Assembly: GCA_035649235.1 (NCBI GenBank)
Contig: DASRJX010000119.1
Coordinates: 1-64,000, forward strand
Source: DASRJX01 sp035649235
GTDB taxonomy: Bacteria > Acidobacteriota > Polarisedimenticolia > Gp22-AA2
Direction: 5' to 3'
DNA length: 64,000 nt
Shown: piece by piece, positions 42,698 through 50,770 of the stretch
Numbering within the stretch: the stretch's first letter is position 1
Layout: each line of letters begins with the position of its first letter
Program-made: the position numbers and the translations under genes
Notes under the pieces: model-generated
What the model saw: only the letters and a program-made list of their open reading frames with translations
The model's database searches: none
Told to the model about the DNA's origin: nothing

Positions 42698-43170
42698 GAC
42701 TCCTCCTTGTCGTGCAGCGTCCGGAGCAGGATGATCTCGAGCGCGCGCGTGCCCGCGGGGATCCGGATCGTCACCTCGTCGCCCACCTTGCGCCCCACGA
42801 GGGCCTTGCCGATGGGCGAGGTGACGGAGATGAGCCCCTTGGAGAGGTCGGCCTCCTCCGAAATCACCAGCTCGTAGGCGAATTCCTTGTCCGCCTGCGT
42901 GTCGTAGACGGTCACCGTCGACCCGAGGCCGGCGCAATCCCGCGGTAGATTGTCGAGGTCGATCATCGACAGGGTCCGCAGCTGGGCCTGGACCTGGCCC
43001 ATGCGGGCCTGGACGTAGTGTTGGCGCTCCAGGGCGGCCTGGTACTCGGCGTTCTCCCGGAGATCCCCCAGCGCCTTGGCCCGCTGGATCTCCTTGGGGA
43101 GTTCCACGCGGTACTCTCTATCCAGCGCCTTCAACTCCTTCTCGAGCCTTTCACGCGAACGGTGCAGCAT
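42694..43170 (-). CDS. greA: Transcript cleavage factor GreA
   Basis: A 158-residue GreA-family protein. The N-terminal coiled coil (about 1-75) has the catalytic acidic pair region KALGDLRENAEYQAALERQ (Asp/Glu at the tip), and the C-terminal FKBP-like domain ends in the GRKVGDEVTIRIPAG block. It stimulates RNA polymerase to cleave backtracked RNA. It heads an operon with a HEAT lipoprotein, XdhC and UbiA genes. GGAG lies 6 nt before the ATG. Confidence 0.93.
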   Translation of the reverse strand: MLHRSRERLEKELKALDREYRVELPKEIQRAKALGDLRENAEYQAALERQHYVQARMGQVQAQLRTLSMIDLDNLPRDCAGLGSTVTVYDTQADKEFAYELVISEEADLSKGLISVTSPIGKALVGRKVGDEVTIRIPAGTRALEIILLRTLHDKEES

Positions 43171-43209
43171 GCGGGGCTCCGAGCGGACGTGGCCTCTGTT
43201 CCGCGCGGA

Positions 43210-43238
43210 AAACTACCATCGCCGCGCTCTCCTGTCAA
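43210..43238 (-). promoter_or_regulatory. Putative greA promoter
   Basis: On the minus strand TTGACA (43238-43233), a 17-nt spacer and TAGTTT (43215-43210) precede the ATG at 43170 by about 40 nt. The -35 is consensus, the -10 weak. Confidence 0.5.
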
Positions 43239-43249
43239 AGCAGGCGGGT

Positions 43250-43269
43250 GGGGGGCCTTTCGGCCCCCC
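43250..43269. terminator. Perfect GC hairpin in the greA/ccmE divergent gap
   Basis: GGGGGGCC (43250-43257), loop TTTC and GGCCCCCC (43262-43269) form an 8-bp stem. Neither adjoining operon ends here (both start outward), so it may insulate upstream read-through or act as a structural element. No T-tract. Confidence 0.45.
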
Positions 43270-43315
43270 GTCATGGTTGGTTAGCTGTGGGAGGATTCGG
43301 GATTCAAGCACTTCT

Positions 43316-43373
43316 CTTATATATCTGCTTTCTCATCGATTCATCGCCTTACTCTCGAAAGCACATATATAAG
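43316..43373. repeat. AT-rich 17-bp inverted repeat upstream of the ccm operon
   Basis: CTTATATATCTGCTTTC (43316-43332) and GAAAGCACATATATAAG (43357-43373) are inverted repeats with one mismatch, separated by 24 nt. The arms are AT-rich in a roughly 70 percent GC setting. They lie about 75 bp before the ccm promoter and about 80 bp upstream of the greA -35. Function is unknown: an operator, a hairpin-forming RNA, or the remnant of a small mobile element. Confidence 0.7.
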
Positions 43374-43446
43374 CGTTCTGCGGCGTAATCTAGGTCCCGG
43401 CCACCGGAAGTCAAGTCTTTAGCACCGGAAAGCCCCGGGAGTCGCG

Positions 43447-43475
43447 TTGACTCTCCCTGGGGGGTGGGCTATCAT
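43447..43475 (+). promoter_or_regulatory. ccm operon promoter
   Basis: TTGACT (43447-43452), a 17-nt spacer and TATCAT (43470-43475) give a near-consensus sigma-70 promoter. GGAG at 43497-43500 precedes the two possible GTG starts of ccmE. Confidence 0.75.
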
Positions 43476-43510
43476 CCGGCTCCGCCCCACGACGAAGGAG
43501 AGTGAGCCTC

Positions 43511-43984
43511 GTGGCGTTCAGTCGTTTCTCCCCCAAGATCCTGGTCTCCGTCGTCGCGCTCGTCATCGGCTTCGCGATCCTGTTCGGCATCGGTCTGAAG
43601 GGCTCGATGGTGTACTACCTCACCGTCGGCGAGTTCCTGGACCGCCAGGGACGCGAGGACCTGGGCGAGAACTTCCGCGTCAACGGCAACGTCGTGAGCG
43701 GCACGATCGAGAGGACCCCCGGGGTGATCGGCGCCCGTTTCAGGATGACCGACGGCACGCGGGAGCTTCCGGTCGTCTTCGGCAAGGAAACGCCCGACAC
43801 GTTCGTGGACGGCAGCGAGGTGGTGGTCGAAGGGCGGATCGGTCCGGACGGCCAGTTCGCGGCCACGACCCTGCTCGCCAAGTGCCCCTCCAAGTACGAG
43901 TCCACGGCTGCCGGGCGCGACGCTCTCAAGGCCTCGATGCAGCGCCAGGCCGGGAAGGCGACCCCGGACTCCCCCGCCCGGTGA
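43511..43984 (+). CDS. ccmE: Cytochrome c maturation heme chaperone CcmE, CxxxY variant
   Basis: A 157-residue periplasmic chaperone. N-terminal anchor (about 9-30, ILVSVVALVIGFAILFGIG) is followed by an OB-fold beta domain (FRVNGNVVSGTIERTPGVIG, MTDGTRELPVVFGKETPDTF, VVVEGRIGPDGQF). The heme attachment site reads LLAKCPSKYEST, so Cys replaces the usual His of HxxxY. CxxxY CcmE is known in archaea and some sulfate reducers. It receives heme from CcmABCD and gives it to CcmF. Starts GTG at 43502 or 43511; the second has better SD spacing. C-terminal tail is short and polar. Confidence 0.9.
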   Translation: MAFSRFSPKILVSVVALVIGFAILFGIGLKGSMVYYLTVGEFLDRQGREDLGENFRVNGNVVSGTIERTPGVIGARFRMTDGTRELPVVFGKETPDTFVDGSEVVVEGRIGPDGQFAATTLLAKCPSKYESTAAGRDALKASMQRQAGKATPDSPAR

Positions 43985-44011
43985 CCGGGCCCACGGCCGA
44001 ACCGCAGGGCC

Positions 44012-46003
44012 ATGGCTGATTTCGGCACCCTCTGCCTCCTGATGGCGCTCGCCACCGCGGGCTGGGCCATGGTGGCCTCCTACAACGGCTGGCGCATCCA
44101 ATCGGGCGAGCTCATTCTGAGCGCCGAGCGCGCCGTGCTCGCCACCTGGGGACTGGTGGCTCTGGCCATCGTCGCCCTCGAGCACCTCATCTTCACGGAC
44201 AGGTTCGACCTCGAGTACGTCGCCTCCTACTCCAACCGTGCGCTCCCGGCGATGTACAAGGTCGCGGCCCTGTGGGCCGGCCAGTCGGGGTCCATACTGT
44301 TCTGGGTCTTCATTCTCTGCACGTACTCGGTGATCGTGGTGCTGCTGCACCGGCGGCGCAACCGCGCCCTCATGCCGGTCGTGGTCACGACGCTCTCTGG
44401 CGTGACCGTGTTCTTCCTCCTCCTCCTGTGCTTCCTCGCCCGTCCGTTCGTCGGGCTGTCGCACGCGCCGCCGGACGGCATGGGGATGAACCCGCAGCTG
44501 CAGAACCCCTTCATGGCGATCCACCCGCCCTGTCTCTACCTGGGCTACGTCGGACTGACGGTGCCGTTCGCGTTCGCCATAGCGGCGCTCGCGACGGGGA
44601 AGACGAGCGACACCTGGTTCCGCACCACGCGGCGCTTCACCATCGTCTCGTGGTTCGTGCTCGGGACCGGCATCCTCCTCGGTGGCTGGTGGGCCTACGT
44701 CGAGCTCGGCTGGGGCGGGTGCTGGGCCTGGGACCCGGTCGAGAACGCCTCCTTCATCCCCTGGCTGACGACGACCGCCTTCCTGCACTCGGTCATGATC
44801 GAAGAGCGCAAGAAGATGCTCCGCGTGTGGAACATGTCGCTGGTCATCATGAGCTTCCTGCTGTCGATCCTCGGCACCTTCATCACGCGGAGCGGCGTGA
44901 TCTCCTCCGTCCACTCGTTCACGCGGTCCGACATCGGCCCGATGTTCGCCGGGTTCCTCGGGCTGTGCGTGGTGGTCTCGGTGGGGCTCCTCCTGCACCG
45001 CCTGCCCCTCCTCCAGAGCGAGCATCGGCTGGATTCCTTCGTGTCGCGCGAGAGCACGTTCCTGTTCAACAATCTCCTGCTCGTGGGCGCCGCCTTCGCG
45101 GTGCTCTGGGGCACGCTGTTCCCGATCATCTCGGAGGCGGTGCGGGGGGTGAAGATCACCGTCGGCCCGCCGTTCTTCAACGAGATCTTCGTGCCGATCA
45201 CATTCGCAATCATGACCCTCAGCGCCATCTGCCCGATCATCGCCTGGCGCCGCGCCACGCCGCACAAGCTGCTGGAGAAGATCCGGATCCCGTTCGGGGC
45301 CATGGTCGCCGCGACCGCCCTCATGGTGGCGTTCGGCATGAGGGATCTCTACGCTCTCGTCTCGTTCGCGCTCTCGGCCTTCGTCATCGCGACGACGGTG
45401 ATGGAGTTCTATTGGGGGACGCGGGCGCGCCGCCGCGCCACCCAGGAGCGCTGGCTCGCGGCCTTCTGGAACCTGCTCGACCGCAACAAGCGGCGCTACG
45501 GCGGCTTCGTGGTCCATCTGGGGATCGTCCTGATCGTCATCGGCGTCACGGGGTCGAGCGCCTTCAAGAAGGAAGCCTCGGCGACGCTGGGCCGCGGCGA
45601 GGCGTTCTCGGTCGGCCGGTTCGAGCTCCGCCTGGAGGAGATCGTGAGCCGCGACACGCCGAACCACGAGTTCCTCGGGGCGCGCCTGGCGGTGCTCGAC
45701 GGCGGGCACCAGGTCGGCACGCTTCTGCCCGGTCAGAATTTCTACAAGGCGGGCCAGGACCCCTCGTCGGAGGTGGACATCCGGTCCACGCTGCGGGAGG
45801 ACCTCTACCTCATCATGACCGGGTTCGATCCGCAGCAGGGGCGGGCGACGCTCAAGGCCTACATCAACCCGCTGGTGAACTGGATCTGGATCGGCGGCTT
45901 GGTCCTGATCCTGGGGTCGTGGTTCGCCATGCTCCCCGACCTGCGCGAGCGCCGCCGGACGGCCGAAGCCCGGCTCCGGGAACTGCAGCCGCATGCGATC
46001 TGA
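44012..46003 (+). CDS. ccmF: Heme lyase subunit CcmF
   Basis: A 663-residue membrane protein with about fifteen helices. The WWD domain reads GGWWAYVELGWGGCWAWDPV (about residues 229-248) and holds heme from CcmE. Conserved His and the long periplasmic loop near FELRLEEIVSRDTPNHEF are present. It joins heme to apocytochromes c with CcmH. ATG at 44012 follows ccmE by 27 bp. Its 3' end overlaps ccmH by 11 bp. Confidence 0.94.
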   Translation: MADFGTLCLLMALATAGWAMVASYNGWRIQSGELILSAERAVLATWGLVALAIVALEHLIFTDRFDLEYVASYSNRALPAMYKVAALWAGQSGSILFWVFILCTYSVIVVLLHRRRNRALMPVVVTTLSGVTVFFLLLLCFLARPFVGLSHAPPDGMGMNPQLQNPFMAIHPPCLYLGYVGLTVPFAFAIAALATGKTSDTWFRTTRRFTIVSWFVLGTGILLGGWWAYVELGWGGCWAWDPVENASFIPWLTTTAFLHSVMIEERKKMLRVWNMSLVIMSFLLSILGTFITRSGVISSVHSFTRSDIGPMFAGFLGLCVVVSVGLLLHRLPLLQSEHRLDSFVSRESTFLFNNLLLVGAAFAVLWGTLFPIISEAVRGVKITVGPPFFNEIFVPITFAIMTLSAICPIIAWRRATPHKLLEKIRIPFGAMVAATALMVAFGMRDLYALVSFALSAFVIATTVMEFYWGTRARRRATQERWLAAFWNLLDRNKRRYGGFVVHLGIVLIVIGVTGSSAFKKEASATLGRGEAFSVGRFELRLEEIVSRDTPNHEFLGARLAVLDGGHQVGTLLPGQNFYKAGQDPSSEVDIRSTLREDLYLIMTGFDPQQGRATLKAYINPLVNWIWIGGLVLILGSWFAMLPDLRERRRTAEARLRELQPHAI

Positions 46004-46553
46004 CGCGGTACCCGGCGACCGTCCGCGAGGACTCTACGCGCGGCCCGGGCGGCGGGCCGCCGGGATCGCAAGGGTCCTGGCGATCGGCTCCGTCCTCGCA
46101 CTGGCGCCCGTGCCGCCGGCCCCCGCTGCCGAGACGACCCCGCAGGAGCGCGCCGAGCACGCCCTGATGTGCTTCTGCGGCTGCTCCGACCTGACCATCA
46201 GGACCTGCAGCTGCGGCACTGCGGCGCGCGTCAAGGAGGACATCGCGCGCCGGCTGGCGTCGGGTGCGACGGTCGACCAGGTGATCGAGGCCTACGTCGC
46301 GCAGCACGGCGAGCAGATCCGCTCCGCTCCCACCAAGCGGGGCTTCAACCTCCTGGCGTGGGTGGTGCCGTTCGCCGCCATCCTGGCGGCGGGAGGCCTG
46401 ATCGTGGCCTTGATTCGGCGCTGGCAGGCACGCGGCGCCGTGGAGGGGGCAGTCGTCGGGGCGGGGGGGTCGGCCTCGCCGCTCGCGAATCTCTCGAGCG
46501 CCGACCGCAAGATGCTCGAGCGCGTCGAGCGTGAGTTCCGAAGGGATCTCTGA
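45993..46553 (+). CDS. ccmH: Cytochrome c maturation thioredoxin-like protein CcmH, Cys-rich variant
   Basis: A 186-residue protein. Signal (about 23-46) is followed by the CcmH domain. The usual LRCxxC site reads LMCFCGCSDLTIRTCSCGTA (about residues 58-77), with five Cys. Then a helix (VDQVIEAYVAQHGEQIRSAP) and a C-terminal membrane helix (LLAWVVPFAAILAAGGLIVALI). It reduces apocytochrome CxxCH disulfides for heme attachment. The ATG overlaps ccmF by 11 bp, and its stop overlaps the next ATG (TGATG). Confidence 0.88.
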   Translation: MRSDAVPGDRPRGLYARPGRRAAGIARVLAIGSVLALAPVPPAPAAETTPQERAEHALMCFCGCSDLTIRTCSCGTAARVKEDIARRLASGATVDQVIEAYVAQHGEQIRSAPTKRGFNLLAWVVPFAAILAAGGLIVALIRRWQARGAVEGAVVGAGGSASPLANLSSADRKMLERVEREFRRDL

Positions 46554-46873
46554 TGCTCGCGCTCGCGGGGATCTTCATGACCTTGCTCGCCTGCTGGCTC
46601 GTGCTCGCCCCCCTGCTGACGCGTGCCGCCGCGCCGCTCACCGACGGTCCGGACCGCCTGGCGGAGTTGCACGAGCTCGAGACGCTGCGGGAGGTCACTT
46701 ACGAGACGCTGCGCGACATCGAATTCGACTACCACGCCGGCAAGATCTCGGAGGCCGACTACCGGGAGCTGACCGACCGTTACAAGGCGGAGGCGCTCCA
46801 GCTGGTGCGCCGCATCGACGCGCTCGGCGCGGCGGCGCGCCCCGCCGAGGGGCGGCCGCGGGACCCCTCTTGA
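46553..46873 (+). CDS. CcmI-like small membrane protein
   Basis: A 106-residue protein with one helix (about 3-24, ALAGIFMTLLACWLVLAPLLT) and a cytosolic coiled segment (DRLAELHELETLREVTYETL, DIEFDYHAGKISEADYRELT). The LxxLExxkexxlxalrDLExDxxxGKLsexDYxxL pattern is the N-terminal region of CcmI-type cytochrome c biogenesis proteins; the C-terminal TPR domain of full CcmI is absent. It sits between ccmH and ccmA and overlaps both by a few bases. Confidence 0.85.
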   Translation: MLALAGIFMTLLACWLVLAPLLTRAAAPLTDGPDRLAELHELETLREVTYETLRDIEFDYHAGKISEADYRELTDRYKAEALQLVRRIDALGAAARPAEGRPRDPS

Positions 46874-47628
46874 GGGCCGGCTCCGCCTCGCCCGCGGCGT
46901 CCCGTGAAGTCGTCGTCGAGGCGGAGCGGCTGGGCCGGAGGTACGGCGCGCACGCGGCCCTCGACGGTCTCGACCTCCTCGTCGAACGAGGGGAGTCGAT
47001 CCTCCTCCTCGGCCCCAACGGCGCGGGCAAGTCGACGCTGCTGCGGATCCTGGCCACCCTGCTGCGCCCATCCGAGGGCCGGCTGGAGCTGTTCGGGGCC
47101 GACCCCAGGGCGTCCGACCGCGCGGCGCTGCGCCGGCGCCTCAGTCTCCTGTCGCACCAGACCTACCTGTACGACCATCTGACGGCGGAGGAGAACCTCC
47201 AGTTCTACGGCCGCCTCTACGGCAGCCGCCCGGCGGACGGGGACCTGCGCTCCGCCCTGCGGGAAGTCGCCCTCGAGGAGAGGCGAACCGAGCAGGTCCG
47301 CGCTCTCTCCCGCGGCATGCAGCAGCGGCTGGCGATCGCGCGGGCGTTCCTCCACCGGCCGGAGCTTCTGCTGCTGGACGAGCCGTTCACCGGGCTGGAC
47401 CGTCAGGGAGCCGATCGCCTGCAGGCGATGCTGCGGGACCGGATCCACGAGGGCGCCACCTGCGTCCTGGCCACCCACGACTTCGCCACGGCCCTGACGC
47501 TCGCGACCCGCGTCGTCGTCCTGGACGCCGGCCGGGCCGTCGTCGACCGCCCGGCCGCCGGCCTCGACCCCGCGGGGCTGGAAGAGCTCTATCGCCGGTC
47601 GACCCGATCGGCCCCTTCGTTCCCGTGA
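46870..47628 (+). CDS. ccmA: Heme exporter ATPase CcmA
   Basis: A 252-residue ABC ATPase. Walker A is LLGPNGAGKSTLLRIL, the signature is ALSRGMQQRLAIARAFLHRP, and Walker B is LLLLDEPFTGLD. With CcmB it forms CcmAB, which releases holo-CcmE from CcmC. The likely start is TTG at 46870 overlapping the previous stop (TTGA); no in-frame ATG or GTG lies before the folded part. Its stop overlaps the ccmB GTG. Confidence 0.9.
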   Translation: MRAGSASPAASREVVVEAERLGRRYGAHAALDGLDLLVERGESILLLGPNGAGKSTLLRILATLLRPSEGRLELFGADPRASDRAALRRRLSLLSHQTYLYDHLTAEENLQFYGRLYGSRPADGDLRSALREVALEERRTEQVRALSRGMQQRLAIARAFLHRPELLLLDEPFTGLDRQGADRLQAMLRDRIHEGATCVLATHDFATALTLATRVVVLDAGRAVVDRPAAGLDPAGLEELYRRSTRSAPSFP

Positions 47629-48302
47629 GCTACTTCCGGATCGTGGGGCTGGTCGCGTGGAAGGACCTGCGCACCGAGATGCGCAGCCGCGAGCAGGCCG
47701 TGAGCGTGCTGGTCTTCGCGCTGCTGATCCTGGTCGTCTTCAACTTCGCCTTCGACTTCACCATCATTGACTTCCGGAGCCTCGGGCCGGGCATCCTGTG
47801 GGTCGCCTTCCTCTTCTCCGGAGTGCTGGCGCTGAACCATTCCTTCCGTATCGAGCGCGAGCAGGACCGCATCGAGGGCATCCTCATGGCCCCGATCGAC
47901 CGCAGCGCGTTCTACCTGGGGAAGGTGCTCGCCACGGTGCTGTTCATGGCCGCGGTCGAGGCCGTGCTCGTGCCGCTGGCCGCCATTCTCTTCAACCAGA
48001 CGCTGGGCGGCCGCCTGGGGCTGATGTTCCTCGCCCTGGTCCTGAACACCATCGGGTTCGCCGCGGTCGGCACCCTGTTCGCGGCGGTGACCACGCAGAC
48101 CCGGCGCAGCGAGGTGCTCCTGCCGGTGCTGCTGTTCCCCGCGGCCGTGCCGATCGCCTTAGCGGCCGTCCGCGCCACGTCGCACATCCTGGCGGGCGGA
48201 CCGTTCGTGCACTACGCCCACTGGATCTACCTCGCGGCGGCCTACGACCTGGTGTTCCTGGCCGCCTCGGTCCTGCTGTTCGACTACGCGCTGCAGGACT
48301 GA
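47625..48302 (+). CDS. ccmB: Heme exporter permease CcmB
   Basis: A 225-residue permease with six helices. Conserved DLRTEMRSREQAVSVLVFAL and FRIEREQDRIEGILMAPIDR match CcmB. Works with CcmA and CcmC in the heme-loading step of System I. GTG start at 47625 (GTGA overlap). 48 bp separate it from ccmC, with a TATCAT box 7 nt before the ccmC ATG. Confidence 0.92.
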   Translation: MSYFRIVGLVAWKDLRTEMRSREQAVSVLVFALLILVVFNFAFDFTIIDFRSLGPGILWVAFLFSGVLALNHSFRIEREQDRIEGILMAPIDRSAFYLGKVLATVLFMAAVEAVLVPLAAILFNQTLGGRLGLMFLALVLNTIGFAAVGTLFAAVTTQTRRSEVLLPVLLFPAAVPIALAAVRATSHILAGGPFVHYAHWIYLAAAYDLVFLAASVLLFDYALQD

Positions 48303-48350
48303 GACGCCCGGAGGAGGTTCGAGGCACGGGCCGGTGGTATCATCCGCGCC

Positions 48351-49067
48351 ATGCTCGAGCGGGCTCTGTTCGCAGTCACCGCGGGGCTGGTCCCCGCGTC
48401 GCTCTACATGATCTTCCTCGTGGCGCCCACGGAAGGAAAGATGGGCGTCGTCCAGCGCATCTTCTACTTTCACGTCCCCTCCGCCTTCATGGCGTTCCTG
48501 GGCGTGGCCGTGTGCGCCGTGGCGAGCGCGCTCTATCTGTACCGGAAGGACCGTCGGTTCGACATCGCGGCGCACGCCGGGGCGGAGCTGGGCGTGCTGT
48601 TCTGCAGCATCGTCCTGATCACGGGTCCGATCTGGGCCCGACCGGTGTGGGGCGTGTGGTGGACCGGCGAGGTGCGGCTGACGTCCACGCTCATCCTCTG
48701 GCTCATCTACGTGGGCTACCTCCTCCTGCGGCAGAACGCGGACGACCGGGACCAGGCGGCGCGCTGGGCCGCCATCGTCGGCATCGTCGGGGCGCTCGAC
48801 ATGCCGATCATCTATAAGTCGGTCGAGTGGTGGCGCGGCCTGCACCCCAAGGTCCTCAAGATCTCGGGAGGCGGCGGACTCGACCCGGTCATGGAGAGAA
48901 CGCTCCTGGTCTGCACCGTGACCATGCTGGGCCTCTTTTCCTGCCTGTTCCTGGAGCGCTTCCGGCTCGGCCGCCTCCGCGACGAAGTCGAGAGGCTCGA
49001 GGCGGATGCCGCGCGCCGGGAGGCGCGCGGTTCGCGCTCCCCGCAGCCGGCGGGCGTCGCGCCATGA
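48351..49067 (+). CDS. ccmC: Heme handling protein CcmC
   Basis: A 238-residue membrane protein with six helices and a WWD motif at GPIWARPVWGVWWTGEVRLTS (about residues 93-113). His at FYFHVPSAF and near the second loop are likely axial ligands. It loads heme onto CcmE. The C-terminus has a cytosolic coiled tail. TATCAT at 48338-48343 lies 7 nt before the ATG, a possible internal leaderless promoter without a good -35. The stop overlaps the ccmD ATG. Confidence 0.93.
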   Translation: MLERALFAVTAGLVPASLYMIFLVAPTEGKMGVVQRIFYFHVPSAFMAFLGVAVCAVASALYLYRKDRRFDIAAHAGAELGVLFCSIVLITGPIWARPVWGVWWTGEVRLTSTLILWLIYVGYLLLRQNADDRDQAARWAAIVGIVGALDMPIIYKSVEWWRGLHPKVLKISGGGGLDPVMERTLLVCTVTMLGLFSCLFLERFRLGRLRDEVERLEADAARREARGSRSPQPAGVAP

Positions 49068-49315
49068 ACTGTCCCGAGCCCGGCGCGCTCCTGGCGGGCC
49101 TCCTGGCCGCCATCCAGGAGGCCGCGCCTCAAGCCACCTTCACTGCCGCCGATGCGGCGGCACGGCCCGAGGTCGTGCAGCGCGGGTTCCGCTTCCTGAC
49201 GGCGGCGTACAGCGTCGTCTGGGTGATCCTCGCCGTCTACCTCCTCACGCTCTCGATCCGCCAGCGCCGCCTGGCGCAGCAGATCCGCCGGCTGCGCGAG
49301 CGCCTCGGCCTGTAG
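49064..49315 (+). CDS. ccmD: CcmD-like small membrane protein
   Basis: An 83-residue protein with one helix (about 49-68, LTAAYSVVWVILAVYLLTLS) followed by a basic coiled segment (RQRRLAQQIRRLRERL). This AYxVvWviLavYL..L..R pattern, size and place after ccmC identify CcmD, which stabilises CcmC-CcmE. The N-terminal 40 residues before the helix are longer than usual. ATG overlaps the ccmC stop (ATGA). Confidence 0.82.
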   Translation: MNCPEPGALLAGLLAAIQEAAPQATFTAADAAARPEVVQRGFRFLTAAYSVVWVILAVYLLTLSIRQRRLAQQIRRLRERLGL

Positions 49316-49353
49316 GCCGCTCCGGGGACTCCACGACGCAGGGAGGAGGGCCG

Positions 49354-49896
49354 ATTCGCATCGCGGTGTTCGGAGGGTCGGAGCCCCTGGACGGCAGTCC
49401 GGAGTACGCCGAGGCGGCCGAGATTGGACGGCTGCTGGCGCTCTCGGGCTTCACGGTCCTGAACGGCGGCTACGGAGGCGTCATGGAGGCCTCGGCGCGC
49501 GGCGCCCGCGCCGCCGGTGGCCGTAGTGTCGGGGTCACGACTCGCTCCTTCACCTTCCGCTCCGGAGCGAATCCGTTCGTCGACACCGAGATCTGCGAGC
49601 CGGACCTTTTCTCGCGGACGCAACGCCTGATCGAGGATGCCTCCGGATTCATCATCCTGCCGGGCCGCTCGGGAACGCTCGCCGAGCTCGCCTTCCTCTG
49701 GGCGCTGCGCAAGGCGGACCTCCTCGGCCCCAAGCCGATCCTCCTGCTGGGCGGCATCTGGGAGGAGCTGCTGGGACACCTGCGCCGGCTCCGGCTGCTC
49801 GATCCCGTGGCCGACGAGGCCTCCCGGCTCGTCCGGAGCCCCCGCGAGGCGGTGGAGGCCCTGACGCGCGCCCTGCGAGCGCCGGCGACGGAATGA
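49354..49896 (+). CDS. LOG/TIGR00725-like nucleotide-binding protein, probable ATT start
   Basis: About 180 residues of the Rossmann-fold LOG family (often named lysine decarboxylase-like or cytokinin-activating). Key blocks are RIAVFGGSEP, LNGGYGGVMEASARGA, and FIILPGRSGTLAELAFLW, equivalent to GGxGGxME and PGGxGTxxE; the second Gly of PGG is Arg here. Homologues start MRIAVFGGS. No ATG, GTG or TTG is in the right place. ATT at 49354 follows GGGAGGAG (49341-49348) with 5-nt spacing and gives exactly that start; the GTG at 49366 would cut the first strand. Reaction unknown. Confidence 0.78.
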   Translation: MRIAVFGGSEPLDGSPEYAEAAEIGRLLALSGFTVLNGGYGGVMEASARGARAAGGRSVGVTTRSFTFRSGANPFVDTEICEPDLFSRTQRLIEDASGFIILPGRSGTLAELAFLWALRKADLLGPKPILLLGGIWEELLGHLRRLRLLDPVADEASRLVRSPREAVEALTRALRAPATE

Positions 49897-50019
49897 AGCC
49901 TCGCCGGGGGCGGTGCGCAGGCCGCGCCGCTCCTGTATGGCCTCGTTCGTCGACGCCAATCAGCCGGCGGAGACATGGGATCGCCGCGGCGAGGCGCCGG
50001 GAGTTCCGCAAGCGGCCGG

Positions 50020-50048
50020 TTGAAGAGCGCCGCCTTAGCCCCTATAAT
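50020..50048 (+). promoter_or_regulatory. lepB promoter
   Basis: TTGAAG (50020-50025), a 17-nt spacer and consensus TATAAT (50043-50048) precede the lepB ATG by 23 nt. No clear SD lies in the short leader. Confidence 0.7.
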
Positions 50049-50071
50049 CGCCCCCCTTGCATGGGTTCGAT

Positions 50072-50770
50072 ATGACCTCGGCGGATACTCCCAAGAGCCT
50101 GATCAGGGACTACTTCGAGACGATCGTCACGTGCGTAATCTTCGTCCTGTTCGCGCGCACGTTCGTCTTCCAGCAGTCCAAGATCCCAACGGGATCCATG
50201 ATCCCGACGCTCCTGATCGGCGACTACATCATGGTGAACAAGTTCGTGTACGCGCAAGGGTCGGACGATGTGCCTCTGCTGGGCGCGGTGGAGCGCGCGC
50301 TGTTTCCGATGCGCGACGTGCGCCGCGGCGACATCGTCGTGTTCAAGTTCCCGGAGGAGCCCGAGAAGGACTACATCAAGCGCGTCGTCGGCCTGCCGGG
50401 CGAGACGGTCGAGATCCGCGATCGGCAGGTCTACATCGACGGCCAGCCGCTCGACGAGACCTACAAGATGCACCGCAACCCGCGCGGATTGAACATCGAC
50501 CAGGACAACTATCCCGCCACCAAGGTCCCCCCCACCGCCTACTTCTGCATGGGGGACAACCGCGACAACAGCCGCGACAGCCGATCGTGGGGCTTCGTGC
50601 CGCGCGATTTCGTGAAAGGCCGCGCCTTCATGATCTGGTGGTCCTATGACGAGGACCGGGACGCCTACCTGAAGACGTCCGTCAGGGACCGCGTGCAGGG
50701 GATCTGGTCGAAGGTCAGCCACCTGTTCACGAAGTCCCGTTGGGATCGGACGTTCCGGATCATCCGCTGA
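50072..50770 (+). CDS. lepB: Signal peptidase I
   Basis: A 232-residue membrane serine protease. One N-terminal helix (about 12-32) is followed by the catalytic Ser in KIPTGSMIPTLLIGD and the catalytic Lys in DYIKRVVGLPGE; the last family box is CMGDNRDNSRDSRSWG. It cuts signal peptides on the periplasmic side. ATG at 50072 is chosen; a TTG 15 nt upstream is in frame. The 3' end overlaps the convergent REP-type transposase gene by 11 bp. Confidence 0.93.
   Translation: MTSADTPKSLIRDYFETIVTCVIFVLFARTFVFQQSKIPTGSMIPTLLIGDYIMVNKFVYAQGSDDVPLLGAVERALFPMRDVRRGDIVVFKFPEEPEKDYIKRVVGLPGETVEIRDRQVYIDGQPLDETYKMHRNPRGLNIDQDNYPATKVPPTAYFCMGDNRDNSRDSRSWGFVPRDFVKGRAFMIWWSYDEDRDAYLKTSVRDRVQGIWSKVSHLFTKSRWDRTFRIIR

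Noticed and set aside
43472..45994. An 840-codon minus-strand frame opposite ccmE and ccmF
   Set aside because: Antisense to well-supported ccm genes, with compositionally odd His/Arg/Asp-rich protein and no SD or promoter.
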